Shown here: one piece after another, positions 16,712 through 26,150 of the stretch | How the letters are laid out: every line of letters begins with the position of its first letter | Numbering within the stretch: position 1 is the first letter of the stretch | Assembly (NCBI RefSeq): GCF_013085545.1 | Contig: NZ_CP039543.1 | Coordinates: 1,984,001-2,048,000 of the forward strand | Direction: 5' to 3' | DNA from: Oceanidesulfovibrio marinus | Lineage (GTDB): Bacteria > Desulfobacterota > Desulfovibrionia > Desulfovibrionales > Desulfovibrionaceae | Length of the DNA: 64,000 bases | Made by a program: the position numbers and the translations under genes | Notes under the pieces: model-generated | The model's database searches: none | What the model saw: the letters and a program-made list of their open reading frames with translations, nothing else | What the model was told of the DNA's origin: nothing

Positions 16712-16788
16712 GAGAATGCGCGCTAATTCTCGCGCGCGCCTGGAGATGGGTACCCCAGGCACATAATGGAATCAATTTCCCGCGTCAA
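16712..16788 (-). promoter_or_regulatory. Putative promoter and inverted repeat before the acyl-CoA dehydrogenase operon
   Basis: On the minus strand TTGACG (16788-16783) is followed after 17 nt by TATGTG (16765-16760). Between this and the start codon lies an inverted repeat GAGAAT-N8-ATTCTC (16712-16731), a possible operator for a fatty-acid-responsive regulator. The repeat is seen directly; the regulator is inferred and none is encoded nearby. Confidence 0.4.
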
Positions 16789-16870
16789 TGACAGCTTTTG
16801 GGTAGATCGGCCTCCTCTGCGCCGTGTTTCCAGCCTTGCCAGCAGTCCAAAGCGGCCATAGCATACATCC

Positions 16871-17740
16871 ATGGACCACAAAGGCTTTATTATCCGGCCG
16901 CCCAGCGAGGCGGACTCCATACTTCTGCAAGTCACCCTGGGCTGCTCCCACAACAAATGCGCCTTTTGCGGCGCCTATCAGGGCAAGCCCTTTCGGGTGA
17001 AGGACCAGAACCAGATCATGGCGGACATCGACTGGGCCGCCGCACACCTGCCGCGACACCGCCGGCTCTTCCTCATGGACGGCGACGCCACGGTGCTGCC
17101 CATGCGCCGGCTGGAGCCGATCCTCACAGCCATCCGCGACAGACTGCCACAGGTGCGCCGCATCGCATCATACGCGAGTGCGCGCTCTCTTGCCACCAAA
17201 ACCGACACCGAACTGACACAACTCAAGGCGCTCGGTCTCGACATCATCTATATGGGGTTGGAATCAGGAGATAATGCTCTGCTGCAACGGATGAACAAAG
17301 GCGTGAGCGTGGCCGAGCAGCTCACCCAGGCCAGTCGGGCCAAGGCTGCCGGGCTCAAGCTCAACGTCACCGTCCTCTTGGGGCTGGCCGGACCGGAAGG
17401 CTCCACACGCCACGCCGAGGCCACGGGCGCAGCGCTCTCCACACTGGACCCGGAGCAGGCCGCGGCCCTTTCCCTGATGCTCGTGCCGGGCACGCCCCTG
17501 CACGACGACTGGCAGGCCGACCGCTTCACCCAGTGCACCGCCCACGAACTCCTGGCCGAGCTGCGCACCCTCGTCGCACACACAAACCTCTCGCGCGGGC
17601 TCTTCCTGTGCAACCACGGCTCCAACCACCTGCCCTTCCGCGCCCGCTTCCCCAAAGAAAAAGACGCAGTCCTTCAGTCTATTGATGCGGCGCTGGCCGG
17701 AGAGACAGAGCTGAAACCGGAGTGGCAGCGGCGGTTGTAG
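16871..17740 (+). CDS. Radical SAM protein
   Basis: 289 residues. The cluster motif near residue 25 is CSHNKCAFC, a CX4CX2C spacing found in one branch of radical SAM proteins rather than the common CX3CX2C. Further radical SAM blocks: LFLMDGDATVLP, IASYASARS, and GLDIIYMGLESGDN. A single domain without B12-binding region. The reaction is unknown. ATG at 16871 has a weak SD. It is divergent from the acyl-CoA dehydrogenase operon and converges with purC across a hairpin-rich repeat. Confidence 0.85.
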   Translation: MDHKGFIIRPPSEADSILLQVTLGCSHNKCAFCGAYQGKPFRVKDQNQIMADIDWAAAHLPRHRRLFLMDGDATVLPMRRLEPILTAIRDRLPQVRRIASYASARSLATKTDTELTQLKALGLDIIYMGLESGDNALLQRMNKGVSVAEQLTQASRAKAAGLKLNVTVLLGLAGPEGSTRHAEATGAALSTLDPEQAAALSLMLVPGTPLHDDWQADRFTQCTAHELLAELRTLVAHTNLSRGLFLCNHGSNHLPFRARFPKEKDAVLQSIDAALAGETELKPEWQRRL

Positions 17741-17755
17741 GCTGTCTAAATTAAA

Positions 17756-17860
17756 GACGCCTCCGGCGGCCAGGGGAACACCGTTCCCCTGGATCCCAGA
17801 TCTGGGTCCAGGGAGCGATGCTCCCTGGTGGGAGCCCGAGGGCAAAGCCCTCGGTTCTCG
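17756..17860. repeat. Triple-hairpin intergenic repeat
   Basis: Three near-perfect stem-loops in 85 bp: CCAGGGGAA/TTCCCCTGG (17770-17792), CCAGGGAGC/GCTCCCTGG with a 3-nt loop (17808-17828), CCGAGGGC/GCCCTCGG with a 3-nt loop (17836-17854), plus a GATCCCAGATCTGGGTC palindrome-like link. Multi-hairpin elements of this style recur between genes in Desulfovibrio genomes. Lies between two convergent genes and could end transcription or stabilise mRNA ends. Confidence 0.65.
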
Positions 17861-17919
17861 TGCCCACGGGGGACAGCGTCCACCATGCCACAACCACCAT
17901 AGTATCCTTACAATCCCAG

Positions 17920-18828
17920 CTATAATCCCAGCGTCTCGCCGGTCAGGCGTTCATAGGCCTCGATATACTTGGCGCGGGTCTGTTCCACAATGGCATCCGG
18001 GAGCGGCGGCGCCGGGGCTTCCTTGTTCCAGTCCAGGGTGGAGAGGTAGTCGCGCAGGTACTGTTTGTCGAAGCTGGGCTGGGACTGGCCGGGCGTATAG
18101 CCGTCCATGGGCCAGAAGCGGGAGGAGTCCGGAGTGAGGACCTCGTCGATGAGGGTGAGGGTATCGCCGACCATGCCGAACTCGAACTTGGTGTCGGCGA
18201 TGATGAGGCCTTTGGACTCGGCGTGCTCGCGGCCGCGGCTGAACAGAGCCAGGGCGATGGACTGGGCCTGCTCGGCGCGGTCGGCGCCGGCCAGCTCGAT
18301 GGCCTTGTCCAGGGAGATGTTCTCGTCGTGCTGGCCGAGGTCGGCCTTGGTGGACGGCGTGAACAGCGGGGTTTCCAGCTTGGCGGACTCAAGCAGCCCA
18401 GCGGGCAGCGGGATGCCGCAGACAGCGCCGGTCTTCTGGTAATCCTTCCAGCCGGAGCCGGTGATATGGCCACGCACGATGCATTCGATGGGCAGGGGCT
18501 GGGCGCGCTTGACGATGACGGCGCGGCCTTCGAGCTGGCTCGCGTACTTGTGCAGCGGTTCCGGGAAGCTCGCCACCTCGGTTTCCAGCAGGTGGTTGGG
18601 CACGATATCCTCGAAGCGGCGCATCCAGAAGATGGTGATCTTGTTGAGCACCACACCCTTGTGGGGGATGGGCTCGTTCATCACCACGTCGAAGGCGGAC
18701 ATGCGGTCCGTGGTAACCACGAGGAGGCGGTCATCGTCGATGGCGTAGATATCGCGGACTTTGCCGCGGGATATGAGGGGGTACTCGGCGATTTCCGTCC
18801 GGGTTACGACATCCATACGCGTACTCAC
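17920..18828 (-). CDS. purC: Phosphoribosylaminoimidazole-succinocarboxamide synthase
   Basis: 302 residues, the long form of SAICAR synthase. Blocks: SRGKVRDIYAID (nucleotide loop), TDRMSAFDVV, ECIVRGHITGSGWKDY, and DTKFEFGMV, LIDEVLTPDSSRFWP. It joins aspartate to CAIR in purine synthesis. GTG at 18828 is preferred because AGGAG lies 7 nt upstream; the ATG four codons later is too far from this SD. hisD ends 19 bp upstream, so hisD-purC form an operon. Confidence 0.96.
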   Translation of the reverse strand: MSTRMDVVTRTEIAEYPLISRGKVRDIYAIDDDRLLVVTTDRMSAFDVVMNEPIPHKGVVLNKITIFWMRRFEDIVPNHLLETEVASFPEPLHKYASQLEGRAVIVKRAQPLPIECIVRGHITGSGWKDYQKTGAVCGIPLPAGLLESAKLETPLFTPSTKADLGQHDENISLDKAIELAGADRAEQAQSIALALFSRGREHAESKGLIIADTKFEFGMVGDTLTLIDEVLTPDSSRFWPMDGYTPGQSQPSFDKQYLRDYLSTLDWNKEAPAPPLPDAIVEQTRAKYIEAYERLTGETLGL

Positions 18829-18847
18829 GTATATGCTCCTTGAATAA

Positions 18848-20167
18848 TTACTTTTTAAAACGACTTTCCACGCTACGGGCGTGGGCTTCCAGACCTTCGA
18901 GGCGGGCGAAGCGCGCGACCTTTGCGCCGTGCTCATCCAGGTAGCCGGGCGATGCGGCGATGACGCTGGATTTCTTGCAGAAACTGGCCACGGACAGGGC
19001 CGAGGAGAACCGCGCCGTACCGTTGGTGGGCAGCACGTGGTTGGGGCCGGCAAAGTAGTCGCCCACGGGCTCCGGGGTGTGCGTGCCCATGAAGATGGCG
19101 CCGGCGTGGCGGATCTTGCCGAGCATGGACCAGGGGTCCTCGACCATCAGCTCCAGGTGCTCGGGCGCAATCTTGTTGACGAGCTCCACAGCCGTGGCCT
19201 CGTCCGGCACCAGGACCACCGCGCCCCAGTCTTCCAGGGCCTGGCGGGCGATGTCCGAGCGCGGCAGGGCTTCGGTCTGAGCGTCCAGCTCGCTGACCAG
19301 CTCGTTGGCAAAAGATTCGTTCCAGGTAATGCACACGGCCGAGGCCAGGGCGTCGTGCTCTGCCTGGGAGAGCAAGTCTGCGGCGACCCAGGCGGGCTTG
19401 CCGGCTTTGCCGTCGGCGACCACGGAGATCTCGCTGGGGCCGGCGATCATGTCGATGCCCACCTGCCCTATAAGCAAGCGTTTGGCCGTGGTCAGAAAGA
19501 TGTTGCCGGGGCCGGCGATGACGTCCACGGAGGGGATGGTGGCCGTGCCGTAGGCAAAGGCCGCGGCGGCCCAGGCGCTGCCCATGCGGTAGACCTCGGT
19601 AATGCCCAGGATATTAGCGGCGCCGAGAATGTATGGGTTGAGCGATCCGTCCTTGCGCGGCGGGCTGCACACGGCGATGCGGCCCACGCCAGCCACCTGT
19701 GCGGGCACGGCGTTCATGAGCAGGCTGGAAATGAGCGGGGTCTCGCCGCCCTGGCCGCCCGGCACGTACAGGCCCACGCGGTCCACGGGGTTGACGATCT
19801 GGCCGAGGATGGTGCCGTCCGGGCTGGTGGTCCACCAAGAGCGTTCCTTCTGGGCCTGGTGGAAGGTGCGGATGCGCCCGGCGGACTCGCGTACGATCTC
19901 CATATCCCTGATGAACTGCGGATCGGTGCTGTCCAGAGCGTGGACGATCTCGTCTTCGGGCACGCGCAGCATGGCGGGCTCGAAGGTATCGCAATCGAAG
20001 CGGCGGGTATAGTCAGCCACGGCGTCGTCGCCGCGGTCGGCAACGTCCTGAAGGATGGCGCGGACGCGCTCCTCCACGACGTTTTCGGGATTCATTCGGC
20101 CGGCGAGGCGGTCTTGAATATCATTCCAGGATATCTCTTGCGGATATCGCCAGCGGTTGATGGCCAT
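18848..20167 (-). CDS. hisD: Histidinol dehydrogenase
   Basis: 439 residues, typical length. Signature stretch IAGPGNIFLTTAKR and IDMIAGPSEISVVAD; zinc-ligand region in LLSQAEHD; catalytic EHLEL block; final GDYFAGPNHVLPT. It oxidises histidinol to histidine in two NAD steps. ATG at 20167 with GAGGAG 8 nt upstream. First gene of the hisD-purC pair; other his genes are not in the window. Confidence 0.97.
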   Translation of the reverse strand: MAINRWRYPQEISWNDIQDRLAGRMNPENVVEERVRAILQDVADRGDDAVADYTRRFDCDTFEPAMLRVPEDEIVHALDSTDPQFIRDMEIVRESAGRIRTFHQAQKERSWWTTSPDGTILGQIVNPVDRVGLYVPGGQGGETPLISSLLMNAVPAQVAGVGRIAVCSPPRKDGSLNPYILGAANILGITEVYRMGSAWAAAAFAYGTATIPSVDVIAGPGNIFLTTAKRLLIGQVGIDMIAGPSEISVVADGKAGKPAWVAADLLSQAEHDALASAVCITWNESFANELVSELDAQTEALPRSDIARQALEDWGAVVLVPDEATAVELVNKIAPEHLELMVEDPWSMLGKIRHAGAIFMGTHTPEPVGDYFAGPNHVLPTNGTARFSSALSVASFCKKSSVIAASPGYLDEHGAKVARFARLEGLEAHARSVESRFKK

Positions 20168-20263
20168 GATTCGGGCTCCTCAGTGAAGAAATTCTCATGC
20201 GGATGAAAGTAGGAGATTGGTACACGAGTGTGGGCCAGTGTGTCGAGCACGCCAGCCTGGCGC

Positions 20264-20296
20264 AAAAAAAAAGGCCGGGGCCCGAAGGCCCCGACC
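20264..20296 (-). terminator. Terminator of the porin gene
   Basis: GGCCGGGGCC/GGCCCCGACC stem with a CGAA loop and a run of nine A on the plus strand (T run for the minus transcript), 33 bp after the porin stop. Very strong looking, as expected for a highly expressed gene. Confidence 0.9.
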
Positions 20297-20328
20297 CGGA
20301 TGACTGTCAGGTAAGTACGATCAGACTA

Positions 20329-21933
20329 CTAGAACTTGTACTTGAGTCCGAAAACGGCCTTCCAGGCGGTGCTGGTGTCGTTGTGAACCCAGGTGTCGTT
20401 GCCGTAATCCACGTCGAACATACCCAGCTCGAGGATAGCTGCGAGGTTCTCGTAGATCATGTACTGGTGGTCGAAGTTGACTTCCCAGTAGGTGTCTTCC
20501 GTGGTCAGCTGGATGTTCGGAACGCCAGCGCCGGGGAAGTTCATGTTGCCCTGGAAGGCCCAGGGGTAACCAACGGCAGCGTACATAGCAGTCAGGTTAG
20601 CAGCAGCAGCAGCGTTGCCCTTGTAGCCAAAGATGGCGTTGGTCAGCTGCGGGAAACCGACGACGTAGCGGGAAGCCGGATCGTTGGTGCCCTTCATGAA
20701 CAGCACGCGGATCTGAGAGGTCAGGTCCTCGATGAAGGTGAGGTCCTTAACCAAGAACTCCAGGCCCCACTTACCAGCGGGATCGTCGGAGAAGGCGTTA
20801 CCAGCGTTGTCCAGGGTGGAACCATCAAAACCGAAGGTGGTGATGCCCCAACCGCCGGAGGAAACGACAGGCAGCTGCTCGGAGCCGTTGCTCCAGTTGC
20901 CGTCTTCACCGGAGCCGTAGAAGGCCATGAAGCCCAGGGTGGCGAAGTCGAGCTTGTAATCGATCTCGGCAGAAGCGTACCAACCAGCGCGGTCAGCAAT
21001 GGAGTTGCTGGCTTCGACGGAACCGTACGCGGCGTCGAACATGATCACCAGCGGATCGAACATGTCGACCTGGCCGCCAAGGCCAACCCACCACGCGGGG
21101 TAGTAGGAATCGTCGCGGATGATGCCGTCATAGTAGTAGTCGGCACCGGTGCCCAGGTAGTTGGCGGTCAGGTTGGCAACATAAGCCTGTTGGCCAAGCA
21201 GGGCAGCCGGGGACAGGATGCTGGCAGGAGCGCTACCAGCAACGCGGCCGCTGAAAGCGGGGTCGCCAGCGATAACGTTACGACCAACGGAAGCGAACAT
21301 GGCGTAGGGAGACAGTTCCCAGCCGTCGCCGGTGATGCCGAGGATCAGACCCCAGGCGTCCATCTCGTCGGCCTCGGGGGAGTTCTTGCGCAGAACGCCG
21401 TTGGCATCCTGGTCGTACAGGCGGGCCCAGAAAGCGGTCACGCCGAACATGTCGTTGATGGGCAGCACAGCGGCAACACCGGCGACGTCGTCGTCGAGGA
21501 TGGGGTTGGTCGCGATGTACTGGGGCAGCGCCAGACCCTGGATACCAACACGGAACATGAGGTCGGTGTCGGGAACCATGAAGTCGATGTAGGCGCGCTT
21601 GGTGGCAACGTTGACGCCGTCAGCGCCCAGGGCGCCGCCGTCACCGCCGCCAGGGCCGGTGGAACGGCCCCACTGGATGGTGCCGATTTCGAAGTACAGG
21701 ACGCCGCGGAGCATTTCGCTGGCCACGAAGTCAACCTGGACACGGGTACGCTGAGAGGCGTAGAAGCCGTCCTCAGACTGCTGGTCCCAACCGTTGTCGT
21801 ACAGGTCGGGGTTGGCCGTGTAGCCGAAGGTGAACTGGAATTCACCCTTTGCCTTGATCTCGGTAGCGCTCGCAGACAGAGCACCAGAGAAGATGAAGGC
21901 GGCCACGAGGGCCAGAGCAATGATTTTTTTCAC
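20329..21933 (-). CDS. Outer membrane homotrimeric porin
   Basis: 534 residues. Signal peptide of 23 residues (MKKIIALALVAAF..., cleavage after SASA), then a beta-barrel with many alternating aromatic strands and a C-terminal Phe (LKYKF) as required for outer-membrane insertion. It matches the porin family abundant in Desulfovibrio. GTG start at 21933 with AGGAG 7 nt upstream. Codon choice is notably more uniform than in its neighbours, suggesting high expression. Separate transcript with a strong terminator. Confidence 0.88.
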   Translation of the reverse strand: MKKIIALALVAAFIFSGALSASATEIKAKGEFQFTFGYTANPDLYDNGWDQQSEDGFYASQRTRVQVDFVASEMLRGVLYFEIGTIQWGRSTGPGGGDGGALGADGVNVATKRAYIDFMVPDTDLMFRVGIQGLALPQYIATNPILDDDVAGVAAVLPINDMFGVTAFWARLYDQDANGVLRKNSPEADEMDAWGLILGITGDGWELSPYAMFASVGRNVIAGDPAFSGRVAGSAPASILSPAALLGQQAYVANLTANYLGTGADYYYDGIIRDDSYYPAWWVGLGGQVDMFDPLVIMFDAAYGSVEASNSIADRAGWYASAEIDYKLDFATLGFMAFYGSGEDGNWSNGSEQLPVVSSGGWGITTFGFDGSTLDNAGNAFSDDPAGKWGLEFLVKDLTFIEDLTSQIRVLFMKGTNDPASRYVVGFPQLTNAIFGYKGNAAAAANLTAMYAAVGYPWAFQGNMNFPGAGVPNIQLTTEDTYWEVNFDHQYMIYENLAAILELGMFDVDYGNDTWVHNDTSTAWKAVFGLKYKF

Positions 21934-22219
21934 AGCTCTTCTCCTATTGCTTTTGCTGTTAAAGGACCTGACACATCATCCATAACTACCTTCCGAGACC
22001 CCTTTTACGCGCCTGCATTTCTCTTTGCAAGGTGTTTTTGGCGTTTTTTTGACGTGGGTTTAAAATTTTTTACGGTACAAATTCTTGGCCCGCCCCAACC
22101 ACAATGCAGACACCATCAATCTTTTCAGATTGTTATACGCATGACATCTCGCAAGAACTCTCGGCAAACTCTACACTCTTTCTAGATTAAATTTTCTGAC
22201 GCCCGCCGGTTCAATTCTT

Positions 22220-22248
22220 TTGACCACTCCGGACTCAGTCCTTATATA
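22220..22248 (+). promoter_or_regulatory. uvrC promoter, predicting a leaderless or nearly leaderless mRNA
   Basis: TTGACC (22220-22225), 17 nt, TATATA (22243-22248). Predicted transcription start is 22254-22257, adjacent to the uvrC ATG at 22258, and no SD is present. The rest of the 21934-22219 spacer is AT-rich, holds T runs around 22035-22075 and probably the porin promoter on the minus strand; no gene was seen in it. Confidence 0.55.
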
Positions 22249-22257
22249 CATCTCGCC

Positions 22258-24339
22258 ATGGCCCTCTCCATCGACACCACCTCACCCGACGGCATTGATC
22301 TTTCCCGCGTGCCCACGGCCCCAGGCGTCTATATCTACAAGGATTCCCGCGGGCGCATCCTCTACGTGGGCAAGGCCAAACGGCTGCGCTCCCGCGTGGC
22401 CTCCTACTTCCGCGCAGTCGCCGCGCACACGCCCAAGACGCGCGCCATGCTGGCCCAGGCGCGGTCCCTTGATTTCCTGGTCACCGATACGGAGAAGGAA
22501 GCCCTGCTCCTGGAGGCCAGCCTCATCAAGAAGCACCGGCCCCGCTACAACATCGTCCTGCGCGACGACAAATCCTACGTTCTCTTCAAGCTCGACAAGA
22601 GCAACGAGTACCCCCGGCTCTACCTCACCCGGCGCGTGGAAAAGGACAACGCCGTGTACTACGGTCCCTTCACTTCGGCCCTGTCCGCCCGCGACGCCTG
22701 GAAGGCCATCCACTCTGTCTTTCCCCTGCGCCGCTGTAAGGAGTCCGTGTTCAAGAACCGGGTGCGGCCGTGTCTGTACTACGACATGGGGCAGTGCCTG
22801 GGGCCCTGCGCCCGGCCTGTGGACCCGGCCGAGTACGCCGCTTTGGTGAGCAAGGTGGAGATGCTGCTGGGCGGCCGCTCCGGCGAGCTGGTCCGCTCCC
22901 TGGAAAAGGAAATGACCGCCGCGTCCGAGGCACTGGACTTCGAGCGCGCCGCCGAGCTGCGCGACCAGATACGCGCCGTGCTGCGCACTCTGGAGAAGCA
23001 GGTGGCCGTACTGCCCGGCGAGCAGGACATGGACGTGGTCAACCTGGCCGGCGTGGAGGAAGGGCTGGGCCTGGGCCTGCTCTTTGTGCGCCAGGGCAGG
23101 CTGCTGGACAAGAAGAACTTCTTTTTCCCCGGTCTCTCGCTGGAGGACGGCCCCGAGGTGCTGGAGAACTTCCTGACCCAGTTCTACGCGCCGGGCAGCT
23201 TCGTGCCCGAGACGCTGCTGCTGCCGTGGGACCCTGCCTTGCTGCGAGGCGGCGACGAGGAGCGGAGCGCGGCCATCCCTTTATATAATGATGCGCCGGA
23301 GGGCGAAGAACCGCACCAGCCCGGCGAGCCCGCTCCCCAGGAACCGCCGCTCACGGAGCAGGCTGCGGACGAAAGCCCCCTGCTTCCCGAAGAACACCTT
23401 GTAGTACCCGATGAAGGCGCCCTGTCCGCCGATGCACAGGAGTTGCTCCAGCCTGATGCCACGCGCAACAGCGTTGCCCTGGCCGATGTGCTGGCCGAGC
23501 GCCGGGGCAAGCACGTCCGCATCACCGGTCCGCGCAATGCCACGGAGAAAAAGCTCCTGGCCATGGCCCGCGCCAACGCCCGCGAGGACACCCTGATCGA
23601 GCGGCGCCCTCCCCTGCTGCCCGGCCTGGCAAAGGCCCTGCGCCTGCCCCGTCCGCCGGAACGCATTGAGGCCGTGGACGTCTCCCACCACCGCGGTCAG
23701 GAGACCCGCGCCGGCGTGGTGGTCTACGAGGACGGCAAGCCGCACAAGGACGCCTACCGCGTCTACGCCTTCAGTGACGAGGAAGGCGGCGGCGACGATT
23801 ACGCCGTGCTCGCCGCCTGGACAAAACGGCGCATCGAGTCTGGTCCGCCATGGCCGGACCTCTTGCTCATAGACGGCGGCAAGGGGCAGCTCCGCGCCGT
23901 GGAGCGAGCCCTGGAAGAGGCTGGTCAGCCCGGCCTCTGGCCCCTGGCCTCCATCGCCAAGGCCAAGGACGCCGACCCGGACGGCCGGTTCACCCGCCGC
24001 GTGAACCACGCGCTGGAGGACGTCATCTATCTGCCGGGCCGCAAGAACCCGGCGCCGCTGGCCCCCGGCTCCCAGGAGCTCCTCTTCCTGCAGCAGATTC
24101 GCGATGCCGTGCACCGCTACTCCATTGGCCGGCACCGCCGCTCCCGCCGCAAAAAGCTGCTGCAGAGCGAGCTGCTGCAGATTCCCGGCGTGGGCCCCAA
24201 GACGGCCCGGCTGCTGTGGGACGCCTTCCCTTCGGTCCAGGCCATGGCCGAGGCCGACCTGGCCGACCTGGAGGCCATTCCCGGATTGGGAGCCAAGCGC
24301 GCAAAGCAAATCCACGAGCAGCTCCAGGGCCTGGTGTAG
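22258..24339 (+). CDS. uvrC: Excinuclease ABC subunit C
   Basis: 693 residues. GIY-YIG domain (about 18-100: GVYIYKD, LYVGKAKRL), Cys-rich region (RRCKESVFKNRVRPCLYYDMGQCLGPC, given here only as a landmark near 165-185), UVR domain (about 205-240), RNase H-like endonuclease domain starting at DVSHHRGQETRAG, and tandem helix-hairpin-helix at the end (IPGVGPKTA, IPGLGAKRA). An unusual Pro/Glu-rich insert occupies about 340-405. Makes both incisions in nucleotide excision repair. No SD; promoter abuts the start codon. Confidence 0.95.
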   Translation: MALSIDTTSPDGIDLSRVPTAPGVYIYKDSRGRILYVGKAKRLRSRVASYFRAVAAHTPKTRAMLAQARSLDFLVTDTEKEALLLEASLIKKHRPRYNIVLRDDKSYVLFKLDKSNEYPRLYLTRRVEKDNAVYYGPFTSALSARDAWKAIHSVFPLRRCKESVFKNRVRPCLYYDMGQCLGPCARPVDPAEYAALVSKVEMLLGGRSGELVRSLEKEMTAASEALDFERAAELRDQIRAVLRTLEKQVAVLPGEQDMDVVNLAGVEEGLGLGLLFVRQGRLLDKKNFFFPGLSLEDGPEVLENFLTQFYAPGSFVPETLLLPWDPALLRGGDEERSAAIPLYNDAPEGEEPHQPGEPAPQEPPLTEQAADESPLLPEEHLVVPDEGALSADAQELLQPDATRNSVALADVLAERRGKHVRITGPRNATEKKLLAMARANAREDTLIERRPPLLPGLAKALRLPRPPERIEAVDVSHHRGQETRAGVVVYEDGKPHKDAYRVYAFSDEEGGGDDYAVLAAWTKRRIESGPPWPDLLLIDGGKGQLRAVERALEEAGQPGLWPLASIAKAKDADPDGRFTRRVNHALEDVIYLPGRKNPAPLAPGSQELLFLQQIRDAVHRYSIGRHRRSRRKKLLQSELLQIPGVGPKTARLLWDAFPSVQAMAEADLADLEAIPGLGAKRAKQIHEQLQGLV

Positions 24340-24506
24340 CAACCGCCGCGTCCGCATCTTCTGCCGAATTATCGCAGGCCAGGCGTTCAAGCGCCCTGAC
24401 CAAGGAGTAATGGTCCGAGGCTCGACATTGTGCACCGGAGGTGCTAGAGGCAGGCGTCCGATTCGCCTCATACATAGCGGCGGAACCTTTTTTCCGAACC
24501 CACGCC

Positions 24507-26150
24507 ATGACCCCCGATATGCAGCCTAAAACATCGTCTACGCCCCTGCGCTTTTTAAAGGATCCCATATTCCTGGCGATCCTTGTCCTCGGCGCATTCA
24601 TGCTTCTGTACCAATTGGGCGCGCGCCCGTTCTGGCAGGACGAGGCCGAGACGGCCTGCCTGGCCAAGAACGTGCTCAAGTACTCCGTTCCCAAGGTCAC
24701 GGACGGCGTCAACATCATCTCCCAGGAAGAGGGCCGCGAATACGGCGAGAACATGATCTGGACATGGTCGCCGTGGCTGCAGATCTACGTCTCCGCCTTT
24801 GGACAGTGGCTGGGCGGCAGCACCACCACGGCCGGCCGTATGCCCTTCGCCATCGTGGCCGTGCTCGTCCTGGTGCTCACGTACCTGCTGATACGACACT
24901 ACTTCCCGGAGCCAGAGGACCGATGGCTTGCCATACTCGCCACACTGTTACTGGCGGTGTGCATTCCATATCTCCTGTACATGCGGCAGAACCGCTACTA
25001 CTCGCTGGGCACGCTGTTCATGCTCACCAGTCTGCCGGCCTTTGTCTCCCGAAAGCCGAACACAATCCAGGGCCTGGTGGCCGGCCTTTCGTTCGGCCTC
25101 ATGTTCCACTCGAACTATCTCTTGCTGTTCAGCTACGGCCCTGCCGTATTCGGCGCCAAATTTCTGCTGGACCGCAAGCTGCCGCCGTTCCGGGTGCTCC
25201 TGGCCATGGCGATTTCCGGCGCCGTGATCATCCTCCCCGGCTTCGCCATCTACGGCATAGGCAAGCAGGGCGGCATGCTCGACTTCACGCGCATTCCATC
25301 CAACACCGAGGAGTACTTCTACCACCTCACCCACTTCATGCTGCCGTTGCCGCTGTTCGCGGCCTACGTGTGGCGCTTCCGCAAGACGATCTCTCTGCGC
25401 ACCCCGCAGCTGGACGACCGCAAGGAGTGGTGGGCCGCGTTCAGCTTCATCGTCATTCTCATCAACGTGGCCATGCTCACGCTCATTCCGCAGCGCTTCT
25501 TCCGCTACATCGTGCACCTCTTCCCGCTGGTGACCTTCCTCTTCGCGTGGACAATCATCCGGCTCTGGAAGTGGCAGCGAGTGGCCGGCGTGCTGCTCGG
25601 TTTCCTGCTCATCTTCACCAACTGGCTCTACATTCAGCCGCTGGACTGGCTCGGCATGTCCAACCGGAGATGGCATTCCGACACCACAATGCTTACGTAC
25701 AGCAACCCGCCCATCCGCCTGTTCCTGACGGAGCTGATGCACGGCTATCCGGACGTCAACGCCAACATCATCGATTTCTTCCAGAAAAACGCCAAGAAGG
25801 GCGACACTATTCTGATCACCTATGGCGATTTGCCTTTGCAGTTCTATACCGATTTCCACGTGATGGGCGGCCTGCAGAAGGCGAACCCGGAGTTCGCCCA
25901 CGACCCGGACTGGGTGCTGAAACGCGCCATCTCCCGCACGGGCCGCGCCGGCACGTTGGTAAGCTCCGATCAGGTAGCACTCTTTGGCCTCGATCTGGAG
26001 CACGACTATGAGAAGATCGTGCTGGACGGCGCGGATGAGGAGTTCGGTGACAGGCCCGACCCCTATTACCATCGCTTCATCCCCTACGGAGAGCCGTACC
26101 AGCACCTTGTCGTGTACAAGCGCAAGGAATCCGCGAAGGAGGGAAGCTGA
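24507..26150 (+). CDS. GT39/ArnT-like membrane glycosyltransferase
   Basis: 547 residues with about ten membrane segments. The first periplasmic loop carries WQDEAETA, the Asp-Glu pair expected for a GT-C enzyme that uses a polyprenyl-phosphate sugar donor. The C-terminal soluble part (about 410-547) is hydrophilic. ATG at 24507 is chosen because the hydrophobic start follows it; a Met four codons on is possible and SD is weak. Overlaps the next gene by one base, so three genes form an operon. Acceptor unknown. Confidence 0.75.
   Translation: MTPDMQPKTSSTPLRFLKDPIFLAILVLGAFMLLYQLGARPFWQDEAETACLAKNVLKYSVPKVTDGVNIISQEEGREYGENMIWTWSPWLQIYVSAFGQWLGGSTTTAGRMPFAIVAVLVLVLTYLLIRHYFPEPEDRWLAILATLLLAVCIPYLLYMRQNRYYSLGTLFMLTSLPAFVSRKPNTIQGLVAGLSFGLMFHSNYLLLFSYGPAVFGAKFLLDRKLPPFRVLLAMAISGAVIILPGFAIYGIGKQGGMLDFTRIPSNTEEYFYHLTHFMLPLPLFAAYVWRFRKTISLRTPQLDDRKEWWAAFSFIVILINVAMLTLIPQRFFRYIVHLFPLVTFLFAWTIIRLWKWQRVAGVLLGFLLIFTNWLYIQPLDWLGMSNRRWHSDTTMLTYSNPPIRLFLTELMHGYPDVNANIIDFFQKNAKKGDTILITYGDLPLQFYTDFHVMGGLQKANPEFAHDPDWVLKRAISRTGRAGTLVSSDQVALFGLDLEHDYEKIVLDGADEEFGDRPDPYYHRFIPYGEPYQHLVVYKRKESAKEGS

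Noticed and set aside
17820-17862. CRISPR-like repeats in the hairpin-rich spacer
   Set aside because: The units are inverted, differ in sequence and have no regular spacers.
20197-22185. 662-codon plus-strand frame opposite the porin
   Set aside because: Shadow of the porin gene; the porin has a signal peptide, SD and terminator.
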